A model generated the notes under the pieces. The model worked only from the letters and a program-made list of their open reading frames with translations. It was not told where the DNA came from and ran no database searches. A program made the position numbers and the translations under genes. Positions 17,772 to 25,616 of a stretch of 64,000 nucleotides of DNA are shown here, one piece after another (positions within the stretch are counted from its first letter, which is position 1; the number at the start of each line of letters is the position of its first letter). The stretch covers positions 3,267,954-3,331,953 of the forward strand of contig OX638350.1 of the NCBI GenBank assembly GCA_951813325.1. The letters run 5' to 3'. The stretch comes from an uncultured Acidimicrobiales bacterium (lineage in GTDB: Bacteria > Actinomycetota > Acidimicrobiia > Acidimicrobiales > Bin134).

Positions 17772-18939
17772 CCCCCTGCCGCCGCCAAGCCTGCTCCGCC
17801 AGCGACACAACCTCGCGCGCCGGCAACCCCAACAACTTCGAAGCCCGCACCGCCTCATCGTGCTCGACCTTCACCCGCCCCGCGCCGACCTTAACCCGAA
17901 TCCGCCGCCCGTCCACGTCAACTTCTTCCTCGAACCGCGACCGAGGCCACCGTTCGATCAACTGCCCCCGAACCCCCAACGACCCGGTTTCGTCGACCAG
18001 GGTTGCCGCCACTTGATCGCCCAACGCGGGATCCGCCAATGCGCTCACCGTGTACGCCGGCCGCCCCTTCTTCATGACGATCGGCGTGATCCAGGCATCA
18101 TGTGCCCCCGCGTCCAACAGCGCAGCCACCGTGTGGGCCAGCGTCTCACCGGTGGCGTCATCCACATTGGTCTCAAACAGCACCACCGGCTGGCCCTCGG
18201 GGCGAGATGCCGCCATGGTGCCTACCACCACCTGGGTAAGGTTGGGGCGATCTTCTAGCTGGTTGTCGCCAGCGCCAAATCCGGCGGCCGATATGGTCAT
18301 CGGCGGCATGGGCCCCCATCCGGTGGCCAAGGCTGACAAGATCGCCGCCCCGGTTGGCGTGGTCAGCTCCAACCCCACATCCAGCCCAAACGTCGGGCAG
18401 CCCACCAATAGCTCCACCACAGCAGGCGGCGGGTTGGGCAGCCGCCCGTGGGCACTGCGAATCATGCCCCGCCCGCACGCCACCGCGCTGGAGTGGACCT
18501 CATCGATTTCTAGCACCTCCAGCGCAACGCAGGTGCCCACTACATCGATGATGGCGTCCAGTCCGCCGACTTCATGGAAGTGGACCTGCTCGGGTGGACG
18601 GCGGTGCAGTTTGCCCTCGGCCCGCGCCAAGGCATCAAAGATCGCCAGCGCCCGATCAGCCACTCGCTCGGGCAACCGGGCCTCGCCGATGAGCGCATTG
18701 ATGTGGCTGGCAGTGCGCACCACCGATGTCTCACGGGTGATCACCCTCACATCGGTGGCTGCGATGCCTCCTCTCTGGGTGGGGTGAGCCTGAAGATCCC
18801 ACCCTCCCAACGGCAAAAGCTCGCACATCTCCCGCACGTCACCCACATCAGCCCCGGCGTCGATCAGCGCTCCCAGCGCCATGTCACCGGCGATCCCGCT
18901 GAAGCAGTGGAACCAGGCAATGTGCGCCGGATCAGCCAT
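17752..18939 (-). CDS. larC: LarC, nickel insertion protein for the nickel-pincer cofactor
   Basis: 395 residues of the LarC/DUF111 family. It begins with HCFSGIAGDMALGALIDAG, has VHFHEVGGLDAIIDVVGT near residue 120 and ETNVDDATGETLAH around 255, all family hallmarks. LarC is a CTP-dependent metallochelatase that puts Ni into the pyridinium dithiocarboxylate mononucleotide made by LarB and LarE. Its start overlaps the end of larB by 8 nt, so the pair is coupled. Neither larE nor the racemase larA is in the window. Confidence 0.9.
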   Translation of the reverse strand: MADPAHIAWFHCFSGIAGDMALGALIDAGADVGDVREMCELLPLGGWDLQAHPTQRGGIAATDVRVITRETSVVRTASHINALIGEARLPERVADRALAIFDALARAEGKLHRRPPEQVHFHEVGGLDAIIDVVGTCVALEVLEIDEVHSSAVACGRGMIRSAHGRLPNPPPAVVELLVGCPTFGLDVGLELTTPTGAAILSALATGWGPMPPMTISAAGFGAGDNQLEDRPNLTQVVVGTMAASRPEGQPVVLFETNVDDATGETLAHTVAALLDAGAHDAWITPIVMKKGRPAYTVSALADPALGDQVAATLVDETGSLGVRGQLIERWPRSRFEEEVDVDGRRIRVKVGAGRVKVEHDEAVRASKLLGLPAREVVSLAEQAWRRQGDDEPVA

Positions 18940-19717
18940 CGCTAGCTCCGTTCATCTCAGCCTCCGACGACGACCGGTCCCTCGACTTGAACAACCGCAA
19001 CACCGCGCAGGCCGCGCCAAAACCGTTGTCCACCCCCACCACGGTCACCCCCGCGGCACACGAGGACAGCATGGCCAAGAGTGCAGTTACACCCTCCAAC
19101 GAAGAGCCATAGCCCGCACTCGTGGGCACCGCCACTACTGGAGCAGCCGTCAGCCCGCCCACCACCGAGGCCAGCGCCCCCTCCATGCCGGCCACCACCA
19201 CCACGGCATCGGCCTCCGCCAGCGCCTCTGCCTCTGCGAGAATTCGGTGAAGCCCGGCCACTCCCACATCGTTCAGCCTCTGCGGGGCCAGCCCGTGAGC
19301 AGCCAATACCACCCCGCATTCGTCGGCCACCGGTAGATCAGCGGTGCCCGCCGCAGCCAACAGCACCCGCTCGGGCCTCGGTGGCACCGGTCTCCAGACT
19401 ACCGTGGTCTCGTAGCGCTCGCCCTCCGCATGAAGGGCCAGCGCGCCCGCAGCCTGCTCGGCAGAAGCCCTGGTCAACAAAACCGGCCCGCCCGGCTGAT
19501 CCAGCAGTTCTCCCACGATGGCCGCACACTGGTCCGGCGTCTTGCCCGGCCCGTAGACAACCTCGGCCAATCCTTGGCGGAGACTGCGATGATGATCCAC
19601 CCGGGCAAATCCCAAATCGGCAAACGGCAGCCGTCTCAATTGCCTCACCGCGTCGTCGGCCGACATCGCGCCGTCACGCACATCGGCCATCAATTGCCGA
19701 AGAAAGGCTTCATCCAC
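18932..19717 (-). CDS. larB: LarB, nicotinate adenine dinucleotide carboxylase/hydrolase
   Basis: 261 residues. The N-terminal helical part (LRQLMADVRDGAMSADDAVRQLRRLPFADLGFARVDHHR) is the LarB signature, and the C-terminal 130 residues are a PurE-like domain with VVVVAGMEGALASVVGGL and VPTSAGYGSSLEGVTALLAML. LarB carboxylates and cleaves NaAD in the first step of nickel-pincer cofactor synthesis, in the cytoplasm. It heads the larB-larC-hydrolase set and is divergent from pheA, with 81 bp between starts. Confidence 0.9.
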   Translation of the reverse strand: MDEAFLRQLMADVRDGAMSADDAVRQLRRLPFADLGFARVDHHRSLRQGLAEVVYGPGKTPDQCAAIVGELLDQPGGPVLLTRASAEQAAGALALHAEGERYETTVVWRPVPPRPERVLLAAAGTADLPVADECGVVLAAHGLAPQRLNDVGVAGLHRILAEAEALAEADAVVVVAGMEGALASVVGGLTAAPVVAVPTSAGYGSSLEGVTALLAMLSSCAAGVTVVGVDNGFGAACAVLRLFKSRDRSSSEAEMNGASDG

Positions 19718-19798
19718 CTCAACATCCCGCCTTTCCCAACAGTTCTTGCAATTTACTCACAACGACCATGATTCCCTCTACCACTATCCTGCCCACTT

Positions 19799-20746
19799 GT
19801 GAATGCCTCTGCCCGAACTGTGCGTCATGTGGCCTATCTGGGACCACCGGGCACGTTCACCGAAGAAGCGCTTCTCACCCAGGCAGACTTGGCCGCAGCC
19901 GAGCACCAATTGTGCCGGTCGATCCCAGAGATCCTCGAGAGCGCCGCCGACGGCCAGGTGGATTTGGGCTTCACCGCTATCGAGAACTCCATCGAGGGCA
20001 CGGTCAACGTCGCACTCGACGCCTTGATTTTCGAGCACGATCTGCTCATTCAGCGAGAGGTGGTCATCGACGTCCGCCTTCACCTCCTCGGACTCCCCGG
20101 CACCTCAATGGAAGCAATCCAGCGAGTCATCAGCTTCCCGGTGGCAACCGCTCAATGTCGGCGCTACTTAACCGATCATCTGCCCGATGCTGAAGAGGTA
20201 GCCGCCAATTCCACTGCTGCCGCGGCTCGTGATCTAGCTGACTCCCAAGACGCCGCGGCCGCCGCCATTGGCACCGTCCTGTCCCAAAAGCTCTACGGGC
20301 TGGACGTGATTGCCGCCGACATCGAGGACCACTCCGAGAACCAAACCCGCTTTGTGGCGGTTTCCCGTTTGGGGGTGCCCGCTCCCACCGGACACGACAA
20401 GACATCCATCGTGGTCTTCCAACGATCCGACCGCTCGGGCTCGCTGATGGGCATTCTCGCCGAGTTTGCAGCCCGCTCCATCAACCTCACCAAACTGGAG
20501 TCGCGTCCCACCAAAAAAGCGCTGGGCGACTATTGCTTCCTCATCGACCTCGAGGGCCACGTCGCCGACCAGCTGGTAGCCGACTGCCTCACCAGCATTG
20601 TTGCCAAGCACGGCGAGGTGAAGTTTCTCGGCTCCTATCCCACCAATACGAGGGGAAACGAAGAGCAGACCACCGCGGCCACCTCAGCATGGACTGAGGC
20701 TCAAAGTTGGATCGAAGACCTCCGCCGCCAGGTGGGCAACTCCTAA
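19799..20746 (+). CDS. pheA: Prephenate dehydratase
   Basis: 315 residues from a GTG. The periplasmic-binding-protein-like catalytic domain (10-195) begins VAYLGPPGTFTEEALL and has GFTAIENSIEGTVNVALD and NSTAAAARDL; the C-terminal ACT domain (about 215-290) has the phenylalanine-binding ESRP motif in LTKLESRPTKKALGDYCF. It makes phenylpyruvate from prephenate for phenylalanine synthesis and is expected to be feedback-inhibited by Phe through the ACT domain. There is no fused chorismate mutase. A TATCCT hexamer 8 nt before the GTG could be a -10 box. Confidence 0.92.
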   Translation: MNASARTVRHVAYLGPPGTFTEEALLTQADLAAAEHQLCRSIPEILESAADGQVDLGFTAIENSIEGTVNVALDALIFEHDLLIQREVVIDVRLHLLGLPGTSMEAIQRVISFPVATAQCRRYLTDHLPDAEEVAANSTAAAARDLADSQDAAAAAIGTVLSQKLYGLDVIAADIEDHSENQTRFVAVSRLGVPAPTGHDKTSIVVFQRSDRSGSLMGILAEFAARSINLTKLESRPTKKALGDYCFLIDLEGHVADQLVADCLTSIVAKHGEVKFLGSYPTNTRGNEEQTTAATSAWTEAQSWIEDLRRQVGNS

Positions 20747-20747
20747 T

Positions 20748-20777
20748 TTGACAGTTTCTAATAGCTTCCATTAGAAA
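20748..20777 (+). promoter_or_regulatory. Promoter and palindromic operator of the LLM/TetR operon
   Basis: A perfect -35 box TTGACA (20748-20753) is followed by TTTCTAAT (20755-20762), a 7-nt spacer and ATTAGAAA (20770-20777), an 8-bp perfect inverted repeat that fills the spacer and overlaps the -10 position (TTAGAA at 20771). This is where a TetR dimer would compete with polymerase. The second gene of the operon encodes a TetR regulator, so autoregulation is likely. Confidence 0.6.
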
Positions 20778-20819
20778 TTACTCCGATATCACCCCCACCC
20801 AATGGACGCGGAGGAGATC

Positions 20820-22040
20820 ATGGAGTTCGGCATTTTCGTCAACGGCTACATTCCCGGGCCGGCAGCCCACAACACTGAAGCGGAGCACACCGCTTTGATG
20901 CGAGAAGCCCACTATGTCATCACCGCTGACAAATACAACTGGAAATACGCCTGGTTCGGCGAGCACCATTGCCTCACCGAGTACAGCCACATGTCGGCCC
21001 CCGCCCCGGTCATGGGCTACGTGGCCGCCAAAACCGAGCGGATCCACCTCTCCACCGGCATAACCAGTCTGCCCACCGCCAAAGAGCACCCAGTGCGCAT
21101 CGCCGAGCGGGCCGCCATGCTCGACCACATCACGGGCAACCGATTTGAGTTCGGCACCGGCCGAGGAGCGGGCAGCCATGAGGTGGCCACCTTCGGCGGC
21201 TTGACGCCGCCCGAGACCAAGTCTATGTGGGACGAGGTCATCCGGGAGATTCCCCGCATGTGGGAGCAGCGCGACTACTGCTTCGAGGGCGAGCACTTCT
21301 CGGTGCCCAAGCCCCATAACGTGCTGCCCAAGCCGCATGGCCACGGCCATCCCCCCATCTGGGTGGCGTGTGGCAACCCGCCCACCTTCGCCAAAGCCGG
21401 CTCGTTGGGCATCGGGGCCATTGCCTTCAACTTCGAGCCCATATTCAACCTCCAGGGCCGGATCGACGCCTACAAGGAGGCCATCCAAAGCCCGGTGGAG
21501 CAGGTCGGCCAGTTCAAGAACGACAATGTGATGATGACCAATGCAGTCATCTGCCTCGAAGACCGGGAGCGGGCCCGGGAGATCGCCAAGTCGAAGGGAC
21601 GAGGCTATCTGGTCACGATGGTGAACCTCTACCACGACACCATGCCCAAGTCCCCCGACGCCATCACCTGGCCCTCGGCCCCAAACCAGATCGAGTGGAC
21701 TGACGAGATGCTCGATGGAGCCATTGCCGGCGGCTACATGCTGTGCGGCAATGCCGAAGAGGTTTGCGAACAGGTGGCCCGCTACCAAACCGTCGGCTGC
21801 GATCAGGTGGTTTTCGGCCTGCCCGGCGAGGGCATGGAACACGACGAGATCGACGAGATGTTGGAGGTGTTCGGCTCCAAGGTGATCCCCGAATACGACC
21901 TCGACCCCATTCATTCGACCGACCGCTCCCGGGCCACCGCCCAACGCCGGTACCCCGACTTCCAGTTCCCGCTGCCCGAGGGCATCGAAGTAGAGCTCAT
22001 CCCCGAGACAGCCTTGCTGCCCCTGGGCCACAAAAGGTAG
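20820..22040 (+). CDS. LLM-class flavin-dependent oxidoreductase
   Basis: 406 residues. I start at the ATG at 20820 (MEFGIFVNGYIPG), 5 nt after a strong GGAGGAG ribosome site; the frame is open six codons further. It is a bacterial luciferase-like monooxygenase (TIM barrel using FMNH2 or F420) with WFGEHHCLTEYSH, RIHLSTGITSLPTAKEHPVRIAERAAMLDHITGNRFEFGTGRG and a C-terminal NAEEVCEQVARYQTVGCDQVVF. It probably oxygenates an organic substrate. First gene of an operon whose other members point to catabolism of a CoA-activated compound. Confidence 0.85.
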   Translation: MEFGIFVNGYIPGPAAHNTEAEHTALMREAHYVITADKYNWKYAWFGEHHCLTEYSHMSAPAPVMGYVAAKTERIHLSTGITSLPTAKEHPVRIAERAAMLDHITGNRFEFGTGRGAGSHEVATFGGLTPPETKSMWDEVIREIPRMWEQRDYCFEGEHFSVPKPHNVLPKPHGHGHPPIWVACGNPPTFAKAGSLGIGAIAFNFEPIFNLQGRIDAYKEAIQSPVEQVGQFKNDNVMMTNAVICLEDRERAREIAKSKGRGYLVTMVNLYHDTMPKSPDAITWPSAPNQIEWTDEMLDGAIAGGYMLCGNAEEVCEQVARYQTVGCDQVVFGLPGEGMEHDEIDEMLEVFGSKVIPEYDLDPIHSTDRSRATAQRRYPDFQFPLPEGIEVELIPETALLPLGHKR

Positions 22041-22066
22041 CCCCACCACACCGAGGAGCAGCGGCT

Positions 22067-22693
22067 GTGCCGCGCGACGCCACCGAAACCCGCATCCGAC
22101 TGATCAGCGAGGCTGAGCGCCTTTTCGCCGAGCAGGGCATCTGGCGGGTGCGGGTTCAAGACATCGTGGCCGCCGCCGGGCAAAAGAACAGTTCGGCACT
22201 CAGCTATCACTTCGGCTCCCGCAGCGACGTGCTCAACGCCATTTTGCGGGAGCACGGTGAGCCCATTGATCAAGACCGAGGCGAAGTGTGGGCCTCTTTG
22301 GACGACGACCGAACCCCTGCACTCATCGAGGCTCTGATCCAACCTCTCACCCGTCGGCTGGCCACCACCAGCGGTCGATGCTACCTGCGGATCGTGGCCC
22401 AGCTCAGTGCGGAGTTCAGCCGTTGGGATTTCGATCCCACACACGTCCCGGTAAATCTCAACGCCATATTGCGGCTGCTGCGAGATCGCGCATCGGTCGA
22501 CGACAAAGCCCAACGCGACGAGCGAGTTCTCGGCATGATCCAGCTGATGACCGCCTCATTGGCCGAGCGGGCCCGCCGTACCGAAGCAGGTCATCCCCTA
22601 GCAACTCATGACGACGTGTATGCCGCCAACCTGGTGGACATGCTGACCGGGATCATCGAGGCAACCTCCCGGACTGCGGCGGCGACACCATGA
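22067..22693 (+). CDS. TetR-family transcriptional regulator
   Basis: 208 residues from a GTG preceded by GAGGAG. The N-terminal helix-turn-helix is TRIRLISEAERLFAEQGIWRVRVQDIVAAAGQKNSSALSYHFGSRSDVLNAIL, with a slightly unusual recognition helix (QKNSSALSYHF). The C-terminal part is all helical and would bind a ligand, probably a CoA ester or the LLM substrate. It sits second in the operon and the 8-bp palindrome at 20755-20777 is the natural candidate operator. Confidence 0.88.
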   Translation: MPRDATETRIRLISEAERLFAEQGIWRVRVQDIVAAAGQKNSSALSYHFGSRSDVLNAILREHGEPIDQDRGEVWASLDDDRTPALIEALIQPLTRRLATTSGRCYLRIVAQLSAEFSRWDFDPTHVPVNLNAILRLLRDRASVDDKAQRDERVLGMIQLMTASLAERARRTEAGHPLATHDDVYAANLVDMLTGIIEATSRTAAATP

Positions 22694-22818
22694 CCATGAA
22701 CCCGGCACCCATCCATCTCGACGCCGACTACGCCGCAGGCACCGATTCGGTGGACTCCGAGACCCTCGTCTGCAAGGCCGTTCGCACTGCTTTGATGCAT
22801 CACCGACCGCCCCAATAG
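22690..22818 (+). CDS. Possible 42-residue peptide gene in the operon
   Basis: An ATG overlapping the TetR stop (ATGA) opens 42 codons ending 14 nt before the SDR start. The peptide is MTMNPAPIHLDADYAAGT..ETLVCKAVRTALMHHRPPQ. The overlap matches the coupling style of this operon, and it fills the only gap between the TetR and SDR genes. No homologue is recognised and the reading could be accidental. Confidence 0.3.
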   Translation: MTMNPAPIHLDADYAAGTDSVDSETLVCKAVRTALMHHRPPQ

Positions 22819-22832
22819 GCCATGCTTTGGGA

Positions 22833-23546
22833 ATGAATCGATTTGAGAACAAAGTTGCCATCATCACCGGCGCGGCTTCCGGCATCGGTGAGGCCACCAC
22901 CGCCCGGCTGCGCTCCGAGGGTGGAACCGTGGTGGGCATCGATCGGGACCCGATAAATGACGTCGACATGGCCATCCAACTGGACCTGCTCGACCTGGAC
23001 GCCATCAAACCCGCCGTCTCCCAGGTGGTGAATGCCTACGGCCGCATCGACGTGCTGTGCAACATCGCCGGAATCGGCCATTTTGCCCGGGACGAAGACG
23101 AGACTCTCGAAGCATGGAACCGGATTATCGGCGTGAACCTCACCGGCACCTTCTTCATGTCGCAGGCCTGCTTGCCCCACTTGTTCGAGTCTCAGGGCTG
23201 CATTGTGAACACCGCCTCCACTGCGGGCACCAACGCCCAGCCGTGGAGTTCCGCCTACTCGGCCTCCAAGGGCGGGGTTATCGCTCTGACCCAGACTATG
23301 GCCAGCACCAATGGTCGGTCGGGAATCCGAGTCAACTGCATCGCCCCCGGCGGTGTCGAGACCGAGATCTACAAGCAGTTCATGCCTCCAGAAGACGTCG
23401 ACCTGACCCTCATAGCCATTATGGAGCCCTTCCACCGCCCGGCCCAGGCTTCCGAGTTGGCCGCAGCCTTCGCCTTTCTCGCCAGCGACGACGCCAGCTA
23501 TTGCAACGGGATCGTCCTTAGGGTTGATGGAGGGACCAAGGCATGA
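22833..23546 (+). CDS. SDR family NAD(P)-dependent oxidoreductase
   Basis: 237 residues of a classical short-chain dehydrogenase starting at ATG 22833 (a TTG two codons upstream is less likely). It has the TGAASGIG cofactor motif, NIAG, a catalytic Ser-Tyr-Lys set in NTASTAGTNAQPWSSAYSASKGG and the PGGVETEI loop. It would interconvert a hydroxyl and a keto group on an intermediate. Its stop overlaps the CoA-transferase start (ATGA). Confidence 0.88.
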   Translation: MNRFENKVAIITGAASGIGEATTARLRSEGGTVVGIDRDPINDVDMAIQLDLLDLDAIKPAVSQVVNAYGRIDVLCNIAGIGHFARDEDETLEAWNRIIGVNLTGTFFMSQACLPHLFESQGCIVNTASTAGTNAQPWSSAYSASKGGVIALTQTMASTNGRSGIRVNCIAPGGVETEIYKQFMPPEDVDLTLIAIMEPFHRPAQASELAAAFAFLASDDASYCNGIVLRVDGGTKA

Positions 23547-24775
23547 GCCAGACGTCTCCTCCCCTCGCCGGTGTTCGCGTCATTGAGAGCTCACTGCTCG
23601 GCCCTGGTCTTTTGTCCACGTTCTTGTCCGACCTCGGTGCCGACGTCATCAAGGTCGAGCCTCCGCAGGGCGACTACATCCGCCAGATGACCTGGCCCAT
23701 CGTCAACGGGGTGTCGTTGCTGCATTTGCACACCCACCGGGGCAAGCGCAGCATTGTGCTGGATCTGCGCCAACCTGAAGGTGTGGAGCTTTACTTGGAG
23801 CTGGCCCGCAATGCCGATGCCGTGGTGGAGGCAATGAGGCCCGGTGCTTTGGAGCGGCGCGGTTTGGGCTACGAGCGGCTCAAAGAGATCAACCCCCGCA
23901 TCGTGTTCGCCACCATCAGCGGATACGGCATGACCGGCCCCTACAAGGACATGCCCAGCCACGGCATCGCCTACGACACCTGGGCCGGTCTTATTCCTCC
24001 CGACTATGACGATGACGGCTTCTGCCGCATCCCGGAGATGCCCAACATCGGCATCAATGTCGGCCCGCTCATCGGTGCCCTGGCCCTGTTGGCCGGCATC
24101 ACCCGAGCCCGGACCACTGGCGAGGGCTGCCGCCTGGAACTGGCCCAATCCGACGCGGCCGCTTACATGGACTGGTATCGCATCGAAACGTGGAAGGCCT
24201 ACGAGCGGCCCGAAGACGAGGTAACCGGGAACCCGTCGGATGACTACGAGCGTCGGGCACCGGGCCTGGCCGGCATGTGGGAGGGCGTCCGCTACCAGAT
24301 GTACGAATCATCCGACGGCCATGTGCTGTTCATGGCCTCCGAACAGGCTTTTTGGCGCAACTTCTGTGAAGCCCTCGACCGAATGGACCTGTTCGACCGC
24401 TGGCCGGGGTCGAAATACGCCGACCACGCCCGGGGCAATCTGGAATTGCAGCGGGAGCTGCGGGACATCTTCCACACCAAGACCAGCGCGGAGTGGCTCG
24501 AGTTCGGGAACCGGGCGAACACCCCCATCGCACCGGTGAACAACGCCAAGAACGTGGTCGACGACCCGCAGTTTCAAGACCGGCTGCCGTTGTTCACCAC
24601 CGAGCAGATGGGCTGCGAGCAGCTTCCCCTGCCCGTCAGGTTTTTCGACGAGGACCTCCCCATCCCCACCCCCGCCCCCACCGTCGGCCAGCAGACCGAT
24701 GAGGTGCTGAGCGAGGTGCTCAACTTGAGCGACGACCGCCTGGCCGAACTGCGGGACCAGGGCATCCTGGGATGA
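23543..24775 (+). CDS. Family III CoA transferase (CaiB/BaiF-like)
   Basis: 410 residues. Typical features are LAGVRVIESSLLGPGLLSTFLSDLGADVIKVEPPQGD, LDLRQPEGVELYLELARNADAVVEAMRPG, ISGYGMTGPYKDMPSH and a late TPIAPVNNAKNVVDDPQF. These enzymes move CoA between carboxylic acids. The catalytic Asp (169 in formyl-CoA transferase) would align near Gly174 in NVGPLIGALAL, and I see no Asp there, so activity is uncertain. Coupled by ATGA overlaps to both neighbours. Confidence 0.85.
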   Translation: MSQTSPPLAGVRVIESSLLGPGLLSTFLSDLGADVIKVEPPQGDYIRQMTWPIVNGVSLLHLHTHRGKRSIVLDLRQPEGVELYLELARNADAVVEAMRPGALERRGLGYERLKEINPRIVFATISGYGMTGPYKDMPSHGIAYDTWAGLIPPDYDDDGFCRIPEMPNIGINVGPLIGALALLAGITRARTTGEGCRLELAQSDAAAYMDWYRIETWKAYERPEDEVTGNPSDDYERRAPGLAGMWEGVRYQMYESSDGHVLFMASEQAFWRNFCEALDRMDLFDRWPGSKYADHARGNLELQRELRDIFHTKTSAEWLEFGNRANTPIAPVNNAKNVVDDPQFQDRLPLFTTEQMGCEQLPLPVRFFDEDLPIPTPAPTVGQQTDEVLSEVLNLSDDRLAELRDQGILG

Positions 24776-25554
24776 GCAACTCCGGCTCGGGCAACTCGGT
24801 GGATGCCGACATGCTGAGCGAGGCCGTTGAGTTGACTCGCGAAGCCGGGCGACTCACGCTGGATTGGTTCAACAACCATGAGTTGTCGGTGTATCGCAAA
24901 AACGACGGCTCGCCGGTCACCGACGCCGACAAGGCCGCAGAGACGTTTCTTCGACAAGCTCTGGACAGGAGATTCCCCGACGACGCCGTGATCGGCGAAG
25001 AGCACGCCGACACCGAAGGCACATCGGGGCGGACCTGGATCATCGATCCCATCGACGGCACCCGCAGCTTCGTGCGCGGTGTGCCGCTGTTCACCACCCT
25101 GCTGGCCATGATCGACCAGCAGGGTCCGGCCATCGGCGTGGTAGCCGTTCCTGGTCTCGACGAGGCGGTGTGGGCTGGTCGCGAACTGGGCTGCTTCCAC
25201 AACGGCCGCCGTACCAAGGTGAGCGCGCAGAGCGACCTAGACCGGTCGTATCTGTGCGCATCGGGCTTCGAATGGTGGCCCGACGGCACCTTTGACCGCG
25301 TGAGGCAAAGCGGTGCCCGGCTCCGCACCTGGGGCGACGGTTACGGCTACGTCTTGGTGGCCACTGGCCGAGTGGAAGCCATGATCGACCCCGGCCTCAA
25401 CCTGTGGGACATTGCTCCCATGCTAGTAGTGATCCCCGAATCCGGTGGCCATATAACCCAATGGGACGGCAGCACCACCGCCAGTGCCGGCGACTGGCTA
25501 GCCACCAATGGGTCCATCCACAATCAGCTGATTTCTCGCCTCCTCGGAAGCTAG
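24772..25554 (+). CDS. Inositol monophosphatase-family phosphatase (histidinol-phosphatase-like)
   Basis: 260 residues with the metal-site motifs of the family: GSPVTDADKAAE, GEEHADTEG, WIIDPIDGTRSFVRGVPLF and, near the C-terminus, NLWDIAPMLVVIPESGG. The RGVPLF sequence after DPIDGT is typical of HisN-type histidinol phosphatases, but related enzymes cleave inositol phosphates or PAP. Its own stop codon (TAG at 25552) lies inside the outer CTAG of the hairpin repeat that ends the operon. Confidence 0.82.
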   Translation: MSNSGSGNSVDADMLSEAVELTREAGRLTLDWFNNHELSVYRKNDGSPVTDADKAAETFLRQALDRRFPDDAVIGEEHADTEGTSGRTWIIDPIDGTRSFVRGVPLFTTLLAMIDQQGPAIGVVAVPGLDEAVWAGRELGCFHNGRRTKVSAQSDLDRSYLCASGFEWWPDGTFDRVRQSGARLRTWGDGYGYVLVATGRVEAMIDPGLNLWDIAPMLVVIPESGGHITQWDGSTTASAGDWLATNGSIHNQLISRLLGS

Positions 25555-25616
25555 TGGTGTGTCGTGGGTTTAGCGCCGTGGATTGCGACGGCGCTAAACC
25601 CACGACACACCACTAG
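25551..25616. repeat. CTAG-bounded inverted-repeat element, short copy; likely two-way terminator
   Basis: 29-bp perfect inverted arms (25551-25579 and 25588-25616) around an 8-nt loop GGATTGCG. The left 42 bp are identical to 204-245, so this looks like an internally deleted form of the longer copy. It sits exactly between two convergent genes, and the CTAG at each end contributes the TAG stop of the gene entering from that side. RNA from either strand would fold into a very stable hairpin, though no T-tract follows. Confidence 0.85.
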
